A DNA stretch of 64,000 bases from UBA11740 sp049273695 (GCA_049273695.1 JBASRE010000061.1:62001-126000); one strand, 5' to 3'; shown: positions 18,574 to 27,420, counted from the stretch's first letter. Notes: a model not told the origin generated them from the letters alone. Translations and numbers: made by a program.

Positions 18574-19941
18574 CTACGTTTCGATCACTTCGACGTGCGA
18601 GACAATCTCGCTCTTCGGAATTAACGCCGGCCAATACGCCACGATCTCTTCCACTTTTGGACGACCTCCGGCAAAACCCGTCACGGCTGGCGGTCCAGTC
18701 AAAACCAGCGGCGCGATCTCTTTCGTGAACCGTTCGAGCGCCGCACGATCGTTTCCCCGCACCCCCACGCGCAGTTGCACCTCGGCCAAATCCGGTGAAG
18801 GCTCGCCTGCCAAGGGACCGTGGGTCGCGTTCGCCCCCACAAATTCGGTTAGCACCTGATCGAATTTTAGTCCCAGCCGATCTAAACGCGCCCGCAGAAT
18901 CTGATCTGCTGCCTTCGCTTTGGCGTAGGCCTCCGGCCACGCGTAAACCAATGTACCAACCGCCTTGTACCCGGCCGAATAACTGATCGAGACTTTCAAC
19001 GAATCGGTCGCCGGACGACCTTTGATCCCGAAGACGCGCACGCGATCGGGCCCGTCATCGGCCAATCGAATTGTGGTGAAGTCCGCGACGCAATCCGGCG
19101 TGATGTACGCGTGCGGATCACCCATCTCGTAAAGCAACTGTTCTTTGATCGACGGAACGTTCACGCGCCCGCCGGTGCCTTCGTGTTTAGTGATGATGAA
19201 GGTGCCGTCTGGCGACGCTTCGGCGATCGGAAATCCGATGTTCGCCAGGTCGGGAATGGTCTGCCATTCGTACTGGCAGTTTCCGCCGGAACACTGGGCG
19301 CCGCATTCAATGATGTGACCAGCGATCGTTCCTGATGAAAGTTTGTCCCAATCATCTGCCGCCCACCCGAACTCATGAATCATCGGGCCCAGCGTCAGTC
19401 CCGTATCAGTCGAGCGACCGGTAATGACCACGTTGGCCCCACGGTTGAGCGCTTCGACAATCGGAGCGGCGCCGAGGTAAGCATTGGCGCTTTGGATTCG
19501 ATCTCGGACAGTCGCGAGCGGCTCATCACTGTCCAGGTTCCGCAGCTCAATTCCACGATTTAACAGGTCGTCGATGCGATCGAGAATGTCATCACCCGTG
19601 ACGATTCCGATTTTGACTTTACCGCCGAGACCCAACTCCTGCGCCACGGCTCGCACCGCAGCTGCGCAGCCATGAACATTTACGCCGCCGGCGTTGGCGA
19701 CAACTTTTATGTCGCGCTCAACGCACGCCGGCAGAATTTGCTTCATCAGAGGGACGAAGTCGCGCGCATAACCCGCGTTTGGATCGCGAGCCTTCTGCTT
19801 TTGCATGATCGACATCGTGACTTCAGCGAGATAGTCGAGCATTAGATAGTCAATTGGCCCGCCTTCGACCTGGCGCACAGGCGCGTCAGGCAAGTCGCCC
19901 CAGAAACCCTGACCTGCCGCGATGCGAATCTTTTCTTTCAT
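18574..19941 (-). CDS. AtuA family protein (DUF1446), large domain
   Basis: 455 residues. The N-terminus IRIAAGQGFWGDLPDAP and the segments DYLMLDYLAEVTMSIM, VVANAGGVNVHGCA and VITGRSTDTGLTLGPM are typical of the AtuA/DUF1446 family. These proteins occur in clusters for breakdown of acyclic terpenes or branched acyl-CoAs, beside biotin carboxylases and enoyl-CoA hydratases, as here. Catalytic role unknown. First gene of the three-gene minus-strand unit 19941-17435. Confidence 0.88.
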   Translation of the reverse strand: MKEKIRIAAGQGFWGDLPDAPVRQVEGGPIDYLMLDYLAEVTMSIMQKQKARDPNAGYARDFVPLMKQILPACVERDIKVVANAGGVNVHGCAAAVRAVAQELGLGGKVKIGIVTGDDILDRIDDLLNRGIELRNLDSDEPLATVRDRIQSANAYLGAAPIVEALNRGANVVITGRSTDTGLTLGPMIHEFGWAADDWDKLSSGTIAGHIIECGAQCSGGNCQYEWQTIPDLANIGFPIAEASPDGTFIITKHEGTGGRVNVPSIKEQLLYEMGDPHAYITPDCVADFTTIRLADDGPDRVRVFGIKGRPATDSLKVSISYSAGYKAVGTLVYAWPEAYAKAKAADQILRARLDRLGLKFDQVLTEFVGANATHGPLAGEPSPDLAEVQLRVGVRGNDRAALERFTKEIAPLVLTGPPAVTGFAGGRPKVEEIVAYWPALIPKSEIVSHVEVIET

Positions 19942-20061
19942 CTAGTATTCAACACAAGAGCACGAGGCTAAGCGAAACAAAATTGACTACCGGCTCTCAC
20001 TTCAGCCGCGTATGCGAGAACAAGTTCGCCCAGCCCCGTGCGAAAGTTACTGCGACAACTA

Positions 20062-20715
20062 CTACTGCGATGGCGGCGGTGGTGGCGGCGCCGGCCTCCG
20101 CGGGCGCTGACGGCGTGGTCGCCCGGCGCCTCCGCCCGACGTAAACATCACCTTCTCAGGTTCGCCCGGCACGCTCATCAACGTCAGGCTGTCGCCAACC
20201 TTTTTCGCGCGTAACGAGATCACCTTGTTCGGCGGCGATGTCTTGCCAGGTTCAGAAGTTCCGCCGTCGCCGTGCATGATCGTCACTGCCGTGTAGCCAC
20301 ACGTCGTCACCGCTGTAATGCGCCCGCTGTGCGTGTCAGACCCAGACGTCATCGTCAAACTGTTGCCGCTAATGGTCAACGTAGCATCCCGAACATCGTC
20401 ACCATGTTGCAGCTTGCCGGTGTAGGTTCCGGAGAGATCCGCCGGCTCTTGCTTATTCGGATCACAACGCCCCGTGCGAGGCGGTGTCGCCGCAGTAGTG
20501 TCAGTCATTGCCGACGTGTCAGTGGCCTCAGGCGCAGGCGATGGCCGTGGCCTGGGCCGGCGTGGGCGGCGCGGTTTCGATGTGTTCGTATTTGAGTTCG
20601 TCATCGTCGTCGAAGAGTTCGCATTCTGCGCCGACACGACGAATCCCGCGCTCACCAGCGCTCCTAAAACCGCAACGATGACAGCCAGAAGAAAAGGATA
20701 GGTAGTTCTTTTCAC
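20062..20715 (-). CDS. Exported protein with Thr/Asn/Pro/Arg-rich linkers
   Basis: 217 residues. A signal peptide (residues 1-29, MKRTTYPFLLAVIVAVLGALV...) is followed by a low-complexity Ser/Thr/Asn stretch, a PRRPRPRPSPAP segment, a compact beta-rich domain (about 95-190: DLSGTYTGKLQHGDDVRDATLTISG...) and a C-terminal RPRRQRPRRPAPPPPP tail. The middle domain resembles small beta-barrel secreted proteins but matches no named family I know. It interrupts the acyl-CoA gene cluster and is probably separately transcribed. Confidence 0.7.
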   Translation of the reverse strand: MKRTTYPFLLAVIVAVLGALVSAGFVVSAQNANSSTTMTNSNTNTSKPRRPRRPRPRPSPAPEATDTSAMTDTTAATPPRTGRCDPNKQEPADLSGTYTGKLQHGDDVRDATLTISGNSLTMTSGSDTHSGRITAVTTCGYTAVTIMHGDGGTSEPGKTSPPNKVISLRAKKVGDSLTLMSVPGEPEKVMFTSGGGAGRPRRQRPRRPAPPPPPPSQ

Positions 20716-20811
20716 GATCGTTCCTCCCTTTTGTTTTATAGTCGGCTACTGCCCGACCCGGCGGGCGTTAAACCTCTCGAATGCCGTACCGCATTAAGGC
20801 CGCCTGCGCGT

Positions 20812-22617
20812 TCAGGCCAACGATGCCGGCAAAATAAATTGGCCGAGATGCGGCCCTTCATAATTCAGGCTCACCCGCAGCGCCAGTTCGAGCGCCGCTC
20901 TGGTCTCTTCCGGAGCGAGGACGGCGTCGACAAACCCGCGCGCCGCGGCGTACTTTGCGTCGAGGTCGCGTTCGTACGTCTCGCGCACCTTGCGCATCTC
21001 AAGCTCGAGTTCCGGACTCGGCTCCTGTCCGCTCTTCTTTAACCGTTCAAGTTCACTGCCGAAGACCGCCTGGACAGCCGACTCGCCTTCCATCACGCCC
21101 ATCCGTCCGGTGGGCCAACTAAAAATAAAATTCGGATCGAAACCCTGGCCGGCCATGGCGTAGTAACCGGCGCCCGAAGCGTGATTCACTGTCAGCACAA
21201 TCTTGGGAACGGTCGCTGTCGCCATCGCTTCGACGAAACGCGCGCCCGCCCGAATGATTCCGGAGTGTTCCGCTTTTGAGCCCACCATGAAACCCGAGAC
21301 GTCCTGAACGAACAGCAGAGGCGTGCCGTGGCGATTGCAGGTGTCGATGAAGTAAGCAACCTTCTCAGCCGATTCGGTGTAGATGATGCCGCCGAACCGC
21401 GGCGCGCCACCCGACGGATCGCGAAACATCCCGCGCGCATTCGCGATGACGCCAACCTTAATTCCCTGAATGCTCGCGTTACCGGTGATCACCTCTTTCG
21501 CATAATCAGCCTGAAACTCATCCAGATGTCCGTCGTCCAACAGACACTCGAGCAGTGCGCGCATGTCGTACGGTTGCCGATGATCTTCGGGCAGGATCTC
21601 GTAGATCTTCTCGGCCGGCAGTTTCGCGCTTTCATTTTCTGACTTCTGACTTCTGACTCCTGACTTCTGGTCGGGAAGCTCAGCAACAAACTCTCGAATC
21701 TTGACGATCGCTTCTTCGTCGTTCTTCACGCGATAGTGCGCGACGCCCGACAACTCGTTGTGCGTGCGCGCACCGCCGAGCGTTTCGTTGTCGATCGTTT
21801 GCCCGGTGGCGCCTTTAACCAGGTTCGCGCCGCCCAGACCCATAAACGAAGTCCCTTCGACCATGATGATCACGTCCGAAAGAGCGGGCAGATAAGCGCC
21901 ACCGGCGATGCACGGGCCCATGACGGCAGAAATCTGCGGCACCTTCAGATACCGGCGCATGATCGAGTTGTAATAGAAAATTCGCGACGCCCCGTACTGT
22001 CCGGGGAAGACGCCGCCTTGATAAGGCAGATTCACACCGGCTGAGTCCACCAGATAGACGATCGGAATGCGCGAGCGCATCGCAATCTCCTGCGCGCGCA
22101 GAATCTTTTTGATGGTTTCCGGCCACCAGGAACCAGCTTTCACGGTGGCGTCATTCGCGACGACTACGACTTCCCTGCCGGCGACGCGGCCTACCGTGGT
22201 GACGACACCCGCAGCTGGGGCACCGCCGACCTCGCCGGCGTTCTTGCTGACGTCTGATCTCTGACCTCTGACGTCTGGCGTGTACTGATCGTATGCAATG
22301 AGTAAACCGATTTCCTGACGGAACGAATTCTTGTCGAGCAACAGATCGATCCGCTCGCGCGCCGTGAGCTTGCCTTGCTTATGCTGTTTTTCGATTCTTT
22401 CGGATCCGCCGCCGAGACGAATTTTCGCTTCCAACTCACGCAATTCATTTGTAAGTCCGCGCAGCCGTGATTTTGTTGTTGGAGTATCCGCAGGTGGAGT
22501 AGAGCCTTCGGCTGGAAGGTTTTCTGCCTTCTGCCCACTGCTCACTGCTTTCTGCTTAGTGAGCGGGCGCACCTTAAACCCCGAAGTGGACACAACTTCA
22601 GATTCTGTGTCAGCCAT
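20812..22617 (-). CDS. Acyl-CoA carboxylase, carboxyltransferase (beta) subunit
   Basis: 601 residues. It transfers carboxyl from biotin carrier to an acyl-CoA. Crotonase-like halves are visible: KLTARERIDLLLD (about 83-95), MGPCIAGGAYLPALSD (about 231-246), GGIIYTESAEKVAYFID and NHASGAGYYAMAG. The pattern is closest to methylcrotonyl/geranyl-CoA or propionyl-CoA carboxylases, longer than the usual 510-540 residues because of three low-complexity insertions at about residues 19-32, 113-123 and 316-326. These are encoded by 7-bp tandem repeats (for example TGACTTC units at 21638-21670). Its biotin carboxylase partner is not in the window. With AtuA and the hydratase it suggests leucine or isoprenoid catabolism. 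Confidence 0.9.
   Translation of the reverse strand: MADTESEVVSTSGFKVRPLTKQKAVSSGQKAENLPAEGSTPPADTPTTKSRLRGLTNELRELEAKIRLGGGSERIEKQHKQGKLTARERIDLLLDKNSFRQEIGLLIAYDQYTPDVRGQRSDVSKNAGEVGGAPAAGVVTTVGRVAGREVVVVANDATVKAGSWWPETIKKILRAQEIAMRSRIPIVYLVDSAGVNLPYQGGVFPGQYGASRIFYYNSIMRRYLKVPQISAVMGPCIAGGAYLPALSDVIIMVEGTSFMGLGGANLVKGATGQTIDNETLGGARTHNELSGVAHYRVKNDEEAIVKIREFVAELPDQKSGVRSQKSENESAKLPAEKIYEILPEDHRQPYDMRALLECLLDDGHLDEFQADYAKEVITGNASIQGIKVGVIANARGMFRDPSGGAPRFGGIIYTESAEKVAYFIDTCNRHGTPLLFVQDVSGFMVGSKAEHSGIIRAGARFVEAMATATVPKIVLTVNHASGAGYYAMAGQGFDPNFIFSWPTGRMGVMEGESAVQAVFGSELERLKKSGQEPSPELELEMRKVRETYERDLDAKYAAARGFVDAVLAPEETRAALELALRVSLNYEGPHLGQFILPASLA
21638..21670. repeat. 7-bp tandem repeat inside the carboxyltransferase gene
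   Basis: Four near-identical TGACTTC units in tandem, read in frame as an SGVRSQKSE-like insertion. Two further imperfect heptad runs lie in the same gene at 22247-22278 (units such as TGACGTC, TGATCTC) and 22521-22560 (units such as TGCCTTC, TGCTCAC). The same kind of repeat fills intergenic spaces elsewhere in the window. Confidence 0.8.
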
Positions 22618-22686
22618 TTTGCGTCTCTAGGAAGCTATTGCTTTCGAAAAATACCACAGCGAAAGATGCCTGCGCCAATTGCTGGG

Positions 22687-24027
22687 CTAGACCTTCCACA
22701 GCAACCGCAGGATCGCACCGGATGGAGCGGATTGCGGCACTCCCTCAATCACCACTATTCGCTTGCCGCGCACTTCGATGCTCACGTTGCCTTCACCAGT
22801 TCGAGCAGACCACGCCGTGGCGGTGTCCGCAAAAGCCTGCGCCGCTGGATAACGTAGCCGGGATCTCTTCACGTACGCTTCGAAGAACTCGCGCGCATCT
22901 TTTTCGGTGTCCCACGCTGAGACGGAAATATACACGACCTGCCCGCGCTGATTTTCATAGACCGCGTATCGATCGCCGCCCCAACCTGCCGCCGCCCGTT
23001 TCGAATCAGGAGAAGACTTCAGAAACTGATCCAGAATGAGATAAAAGCTCCACTCGCCATTCACGTCCGATTCAATACGCCGCCAGCCGCGGCCCAACGA
23101 CAAACGGATGTCCGGCAGCGCAACTTTCACAGGCGCCTCGTGCACAAAGTACTTCTCCGGATGCAGGATCTGCTCAGTTGATTGCGGCAGATCAGTAAAC
23201 GCCTTGGACACGTTGCTCCAGCCGCCGTACTGATGAACGACGCGCGCCCAAGTCATGCCTTCCTGATACGGAAACAGCAGAGTCTCGCGCAACGAACGCG
23301 GCGCTTTGTCCAGCTCTTCGCTGGCCATGCCCGTCTGGGCGATCGACTTCAGAAAACCCAGCGCGCGCAAGGGGTTCTTCATAATGTATTGCGACATGGC
23401 GAGCGTCGCGTCGCCTTCGATCAATGCATGGGCGGCGAGTTGCGCATCTGAGTCGCCATCGGGCCACTGTTCGAACCGCCGCAAATTGAAATGCTGATCC
23501 TGAAGCGCGTGCACCAGCTCGTGCGCCATGATCGGTTTCTGCGCATCGACGTCGATCCAATCAGCGAGATGAAACTGCTGAGCCTTCGGATCGTAGTAGC
23601 CGGCCACCTGTTCCGTCAGCAGACGAACGACCAGCGGCCTGAACTGAAAGTCCGCGGGCGCCAGCCCAAGTTTCTTCAGAGTCACTTCTGCCGCGTGCAT
23701 CTCGCCGGGCTTGGTGTTGCGATCCAGGTTGCGCAGAATCATCTGTTCGATCTGCACGCGTGACTGGGCCGAACTCTGCACCGGCCGTAGCACGGCGAGC
23801 TCTCGAATCTGGCCCGTTTCTTTCAAGACCTCTTCGGTGGCAGCCGTCAACGCCGCGTTTCGGGCAGCCGTGGTGCTCGTGTCAGCACTGCCCGCCGGCC
23901 GCTGCGCCGATACAGGCAGAAGCACCGAACTCGATATCGTGCAAACACAGAGGAAAACAACTAACAGGAGAAGAGGTGCTTTTTTCCGCAGGCTGACGGC
24001 GATCTTTATTTGCTTTGACATAGTCAT
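22687..24027 (-). CDS. Secreted zinc metalloprotease-like protein
   Basis: 446 residues with an N-terminal signal peptide (about 1-41). A gluzincin-like motif HELVHALQDQH (about 168-178) gives the HExxH zinc site, with GYYDPKAQQF just upstream and an EGDATLAM helix (about 210-217) whose Glu could be the third ligand. The C-terminal half has no recognised domain. The family is common in Acidobacteria as 'hypothetical protein' and substrates are unknown. Two in-frame ATGs lie at residues 1 and 3 (MTMSK). Confidence 0.75.
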   Translation of the reverse strand: MTMSKQIKIAVSLRKKAPLLLLVVFLCVCTISSSVLLPVSAQRPAGSADTSTTAARNAALTAATEEVLKETGQIRELAVLRPVQSSAQSRVQIEQMILRNLDRNTKPGEMHAAEVTLKKLGLAPADFQFRPLVVRLLTEQVAGYYDPKAQQFHLADWIDVDAQKPIMAHELVHALQDQHFNLRRFEQWPDGDSDAQLAAHALIEGDATLAMSQYIMKNPLRALGFLKSIAQTGMASEELDKAPRSLRETLLFPYQEGMTWARVVHQYGGWSNVSKAFTDLPQSTEQILHPEKYFVHEAPVKVALPDIRLSLGRGWRRIESDVNGEWSFYLILDQFLKSSPDSKRAAAGWGGDRYAVYENQRGQVVYISVSAWDTEKDAREFFEAYVKRSRLRYPAAQAFADTATAWSARTGEGNVSIEVRGKRIVVIEGVPQSAPSGAILRLLWKV

Positions 24028-24130
24028 GTTTCGCTTTTATAGTCCGCTAAACGACATTAATCTCAGAACGACTTAAGAGTTTAGACCATCTGCTCTGCCA
24101 GATGGAATTCACCCTGACCGCGTGGATACG

Positions 24131-24610
24131 ATGATTTCCGAAACGGACGCGTTGGAGCACTGGCACGAAGCCTCTTTGCGCGTACGATACGCCGAAACGG
24201 ACAAGATGGGCGTCGTGTATCACGCGAACTATCTTGTCTGGTTTGAGATTGGTCGCACTGAGTATTGTCGCGCGCGTGGTTTTTCCTATCGCGACATGGA
24301 AGAGAGCGAAAACGCGTTCCTGGTGGTGGCCGAATGCTACTGCCGTTACAAAGCACCAGCCTATTACGACGACGTTCTGATCGTTCGAACTCACATTACT
24401 GAACTACGCCGGCGTTCCCTTCGGTTTGGCTACGAGATTATTCGCGATTCAGACGGAGTGATTATTGCTGAAGGCGAGACAGGCCACGTGGTCACCAACG
24501 GGGACGGACGCGTCCGTTCAATGCCTGCCGGGTTTGCTGAATTGCTACTCGCGCCCCCAATGGACTCGGACGCCGAAGGCGAAGTAGTTCCCGAGATTGC
24601 GCCGGAATAG
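24131..24610 (+). CDS. Acyl-CoA thioesterase, YbgC/FadM-like hot-dog fold
   Basis: 159 residues from ATG 24131; a GTG at 24122 is an in-frame alternative. The active-site segment RYAETDKMGVVYHANYLVWFEIGR (about residues 19-42) has the catalytic Asp of the 4-hydroxybenzoyl-CoA thioesterase family and the H-A-N-Y motif. It hydrolyses acyl-CoA esters in the cytoplasm. The C-terminal tail is acidic. Transcribed alone, divergently from the metalloprotease gene. Confidence 0.9.
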   Translation: MISETDALEHWHEASLRVRYAETDKMGVVYHANYLVWFEIGRTEYCRARGFSYRDMEESENAFLVVAECYCRYKAPAYYDDVLIVRTHITELRRRSLRFGYEIIRDSDGVIIAEGETGHVVTNGDGRVRSMPAGFAELLLAPPMDSDAEGEVVPEIAPE

Positions 24611-24612
24611 AT

Positions 24613-24652
24613 CAGTGGGCTGTGTGCAGTGGGCTGTGTGCAGTGGGCTGTG
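24613..24652. repeat. 14-bp tandem repeat after the thioesterase gene
   Basis: AGTGGGCTGTGTGC repeated nearly three times directly after the thioesterase stop codon. It equals two heptads per unit, in line with the 7-bp repeats elsewhere. Confidence 0.8.
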
Positions 24653-24696
24653 ATCTCGGCCGTCGTGTACTCACGTGAGTTAACGGTTGATCTCAA

Positions 24697-25353
24697 AACG
24701 CCGAAGGCGTTCGCCAATTCCAGCCCAGGGTTTCTACCCTGGGTCAGAAGGTCGGCACCAAACAAGAACTCTGAAAGAGTTCTCTAATCGTCAGTCCCAA
24801 ACATACCTCTCGTCATACTTGATTTCGTATTTCTTCAGAAACGCGCGGTACTCATCTTTAAAGGTCCTACGCCTATGATGACGCTCCTGATTTTCGATGT
24901 ACTGGCACACGCGACCCACGTGCGACTGACTCACTGAAAACGCTCCATATCCGTTCTGCCAGTGGAATTTTTTGAGCGCTGGTGAAACTTCCTTAACCCA
25001 ACTTGATGACGTTCGTTTAATTTCTTTAACAACACTCGCAATCGAATGCTTTCGGGACAGCGCAAAAAGCGCGTGAACATGGTCGCCCGTGCCATTGACG
25101 ATTAGAGTTTCGCAATCGTATGAGCGTAGGACCGTTGAGAGATACGCCTGCATGTCGCGACGAATCTGCTGATCGGATAGAAATGGAAAACGTTCCTTGG
25201 TTGAGAAAATTAGATGGGTCCAAAGTCTGGAAAGGGATTGAGCCATGGAAGAAGCTCCCTTCTTACGAACTCTTTCAGAGTTCTGGTTGGTTTGTTACCT
25301 TCTAATCCCAGGGTAGAAACCCTGGGCTGGAATTGGCGAACGCCTTCGGCGTT
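24697..25353 (-). mobile_element. REP-associated transposase element with nested inverted repeats
   Basis: A transposase gene is enclosed by two sets of inverted repeats. The outer arms are a perfect 47-bp inverted pair (24697-24743 and 25307-25353), each made of two small hairpins (AACGCCGAAGGCGTT and CCCAGGGTTTCTACCCTGGG). The inner arms are a perfect 17-bp inverted pair, GAACTCTGAAAGAGTTC at 24766-24782 and its complement at 25267-25283. The spacers between arms are also similar. This is the expected architecture of a RAYT gene flanked by its own inverted REPs. Confidence 0.88.
24791..25246 (-). CDS. REP-associated tyrosine transposase (RAYT, IS200-like)
   Basis: 151 residues of the Y1 transposase (HUH) family. 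The start, LWTHLIFSTKERFPFL, the metal-binding HUH motif GDHVHALFAL (about 54-63) and the C-terminal helix carrying the nucleophile Tyr in HVGRVCQYIENQERHH (about 109-124) are all intact. Such enzymes act on the single-stranded hairpins of REP elements. It appears complete and could be active. Its recognition hairpins are presumably the flanking repeats. Confidence 0.92.
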   Translation of the reverse strand: MAQSLSRLWTHLIFSTKERFPFLSDQQIRRDMQAYLSTVLRSYDCETLIVNGTGDHVHALFALSRKHSIASVVKEIKRTSSSWVKEVSPALKKFHWQNGYGAFSVSQSHVGRVCQYIENQERHHRRRTFKDEYRAFLKKYEIKYDERYVWD

Positions 25354-25441
25354 AAGGTTCGCGCGACAGCGCACAGAATAAACTCTTTTTGAACACTACC
25401 CACTGCAACTTTCTTTACACCGCTCACCGCCCACTGATTAC

Positions 25442-26224
25442 TCACGCCTCGTGGCTCACATTTATCCGCTCAATGGACCGCGCCTGGCCGGTTTCTTCAT
25501 CTACATCGACGACCACGCCGCAGATGCGCACTTCGCTCTTCGAGTGATCGGGCTTGCGATGAATCGGTGAGCGGAAACGATTGATGATGTCGCCCTTCTT
25601 CATGCCAATCACGCCGCCGTAGCTGCCCGTCATTCCCAAATCCGTAATGAAGGCCGTGCCTGAATGCAGGAGGCGTTCGTCGGCCGTTTGCACGTGCGTG
25701 TGCGTGCCGTAAACGACAGAAACTCTGCCGTCCAGGAACCAACCCATCGCAGCCTTCTCCGACGTCGCCTCAGCGTGCACGTCAACAATCCGCACCTTCA
25801 CGTCACTGTCCAGCGAATCAATCAACTCCATTCCGATTCGAAACGGATCGTCGGAAGGGGCCATGAAAACTCGCCCCAGCAAATTGATAACAGCGACGCG
25901 GGTCCCCTTCACGTCGCCAACCCACATGCCTTGCCCCGGCGTGATGGGCGGATAGTTCGCCGGACGCAGCAGTCGCGGCTGCTTCTTGATGTAGTCGATC
26001 ACCTCGTGCTTGTCGAAGATATGATTGCCGGATGTCATCACATCTATACCGGCATTGAAAAGCAGATCGGCAATCGCCGGCGTGATCGAGAAACCTCCGG
26101 CGACGTTCTCGGCGTTCATGACGGTGAAATCGATCTGATGTTGTTCTTGCAGATCCTGCAAACGATCGAGCAGCGCCGCGCGGCCGGGCTTACCAACAAC
26201 ATCGCCAATGAGCAGAAGCTTCAT
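25442..26224 (-). CDS. YmdB-family metallophosphoesterase
   Basis: 260 residues from the ATG at 26224, chosen because the family begins MKLLLIGDVVGKPGR; an upstream in-frame extension is repeat-derived. Metal ligands are in GDVVGKPGR, NAENVAGG (about 39-46), TSGNHIFDKHE (about 67-77), VDVHAEATSEK and YGTHTHVQTAD. Homologs hydrolyse 2',3'-cyclic nucleotides and influence RNA turnover and biofilm decisions in Bacillus. It is the last minus-strand gene before the transposase element. Confidence 0.93.
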   Translation of the reverse strand: MKLLLIGDVVGKPGRAALLDRLQDLQEQHQIDFTVMNAENVAGGFSITPAIADLLFNAGIDVMTSGNHIFDKHEVIDYIKKQPRLLRPANYPPITPGQGMWVGDVKGTRVAVINLLGRVFMAPSDDPFRIGMELIDSLDSDVKVRIVDVHAEATSEKAAMGWFLDGRVSVVYGTHTHVQTADERLLHSGTAFITDLGMTGSYGGVIGMKKGDIINRFRSPIHRKPDHSKSEVRICGVVVDVDEETGQARSIERINVSHEA

Positions 26225-26339
26225 AAAGACGGCAATAGTAAATGGTGAATCGTGAATAGACAAAAGCCGCAAACCGAAAATGAAAATCGCAAAATAGGTT
26301 TCTATTTACGATTTACGATTCCCGATTTACGGCTCTTGG

Positions 26340-26555
26340 TTGGCAGAAGGAGCACCGCCGGGCCGTTTCCGAAGTCGTAATTGAACCTGAGTAATCAGGT
26401 GGGTGGCCTTTTTGTCACCGCAAACTGTCGGCGTCTCTTAACGATGAAGAGACGCACTAGCTCGTGGCGTCGGCCTCCCTTGTGAACGACGTTGGCTCAA
26501 TCATCGTAATCGGTGACGAACCCCGCAGAACACTTCCCTCCGCCGCGACGGATAT
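26340..26555 (-). ncRNA. ssrS: 6S RNA candidate
   Basis: On the minus strand, the 5' segment GGCGGAGGGAAG can pair with CTCCTTCTGCC near the 3' end to form a closing stem. Inside are GTGTTCTGCGGGGTTCG on the 5' side and a CCTGATTACTCAGG hairpin followed by TTCAATTACGACTTCGG on the 3' side, reminiscent of the conserved arms of 6S RNA. A GCGTCTCTT...AAGAGACGC hairpin lies at the apex. 6S RNA commonly lies near zapA, and zapA is upstream on the same strand here. It would bind RNA polymerase holoenzyme in stationary phase. Confidence 0.5.
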
Positions 26556-26634
26556 TAGCACAAGGCAACGACACGTGGTTAGCAATGGTAAAGAGATTCA
26601 GCCGGGCCCGGCGCGCAAGATTTAGTCGGGCTTC

Positions 26635-26970
26635 CTAGCTGTCATCGTCAGCCAAGGTAACCAGCACCCAAATGAGAATAATAGCCCCGCCGATTGCGGC
26701 GATGATGCCGATCTTCGCTCCGGTGGAGAGATTGTTTCGCTTGGGCTGCGGAAAGTGTGGGGGGGGCACCTTGAGTTTTCCCGCCTTCGCGTCGGCAACC
26801 AGTTTGGTCACGTCGGCTTTCAGCTTCTCCTGCGCTTGAGTCTTTTCCGCGGGCGTCACTGTCTTCACGGGCGGCACTTTTGCATCGGTACCATTCGCGT
26901 AAACCGAAACCCCGCAGAAACAACAAACCAACGCGACAATCGTCGCGAGAGAAATAGACTTCTTAATCAT
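26635..26970 (-). CDS. Small exported protein with C-terminal membrane helix (paralog B)
   Basis: 111 residues. A signal peptide (1-25) is followed by a Lys/Ala-rich helix (AEKTQAQEKLKADVTKLVADAKAGKLKV), a proline-rich linker (PPPHFPQPKRNN) and a C-terminal transmembrane helix (about 87-107: IGIIAAIGGAIILIWVLVTL) with a short acidic tail. It is a close paralog of the gene 93 bp upstream. No known domain. The 'LSTGAKIGIIAAI' tail is a form I associate with Acidobacteria exported proteins. Function unknown. Confidence 0.75.
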   Translation of the reverse strand: MIKKSISLATIVALVCCFCGVSVYANGTDAKVPPVKTVTPAEKTQAQEKLKADVTKLVADAKAGKLKVPPPHFPQPKRNNLSTGAKIGIIAAIGGAIILIWVLVTLADDDS

Positions 26971-27063
26971 GGACCCTCCTGAAGGTTCAATCGGTGCAAA
27001 TCACAAAACGCAACGCGACTTGCAGTCATATTCAAAGCCTAACGAACTTAAAAGCTTCGCGAG

Positions 27064-27393
27064 TCAGTTGTCGCTCGTTACGTGAAACAGAACAGCTATC
27101 AAGACGATCGCTCCGGCAATAGCTGCAATAATCCCGATCTTCGCGCCGGTTGAAAGGTTATTTCGTGTCGGTTGAGGAAACTGCTGAGCCGGCATCTTAA
27201 GTTTGCCCGCTTTCGCGTCCGAAACGAGCTTCGTCATGTCGGCCTTCAGCTTTTCCTGCGCCTGAGTTTTCTCAGCCGGCGTCTCTGACTTAACCTTCGG
27301 CTCTTTTGGATCGGAACTTCTTGCGTATGTCGAAGTTCCAAGCAGGCAACAGACAAGAAAGCATGCGATACCGCATGCCGCAATTCTCTTCAT
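27064..27393 (-). CDS. Small exported protein with C-terminal membrane helix (paralog A)
   Basis: 109 residues with the same architecture as its neighbour: a Cys-containing signal peptide, AEKTQAQEKLKADMTKLVSDAKAGKLKM, a Pro/Gln linker, RNNLSTGAKIGIIAAI and a transmembrane helix (about 85-104). The two proteins are clearly a tandem duplication; identity is highest in the helix and the LSTGAKIGIIAAI block. It lies 27 bp after zapA on the same strand, so co-transcription is likely. Function unknown. Confidence 0.75.
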   Translation of the reverse strand: MKRIAACGIACFLVCCLLGTSTYARSSDPKEPKVKSETPAEKTQAQEKLKADMTKLVSDAKAGKLKMPAQQFPQPTRNNLSTGAKIGIIAAIAGAIVLIAVLFHVTSDN

Positions 27394-27420
27394 AGCGCCT
27401 CCTCGGGGGAGAAGTTAAGT

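Noticed and set aside
18212..18859. 215-codon plus-strand ORF opposite the AtuA genes
   Set aside because: Overlaps two well-supported genes on the other strand and has Ser/Arg/Pro shadow composition.
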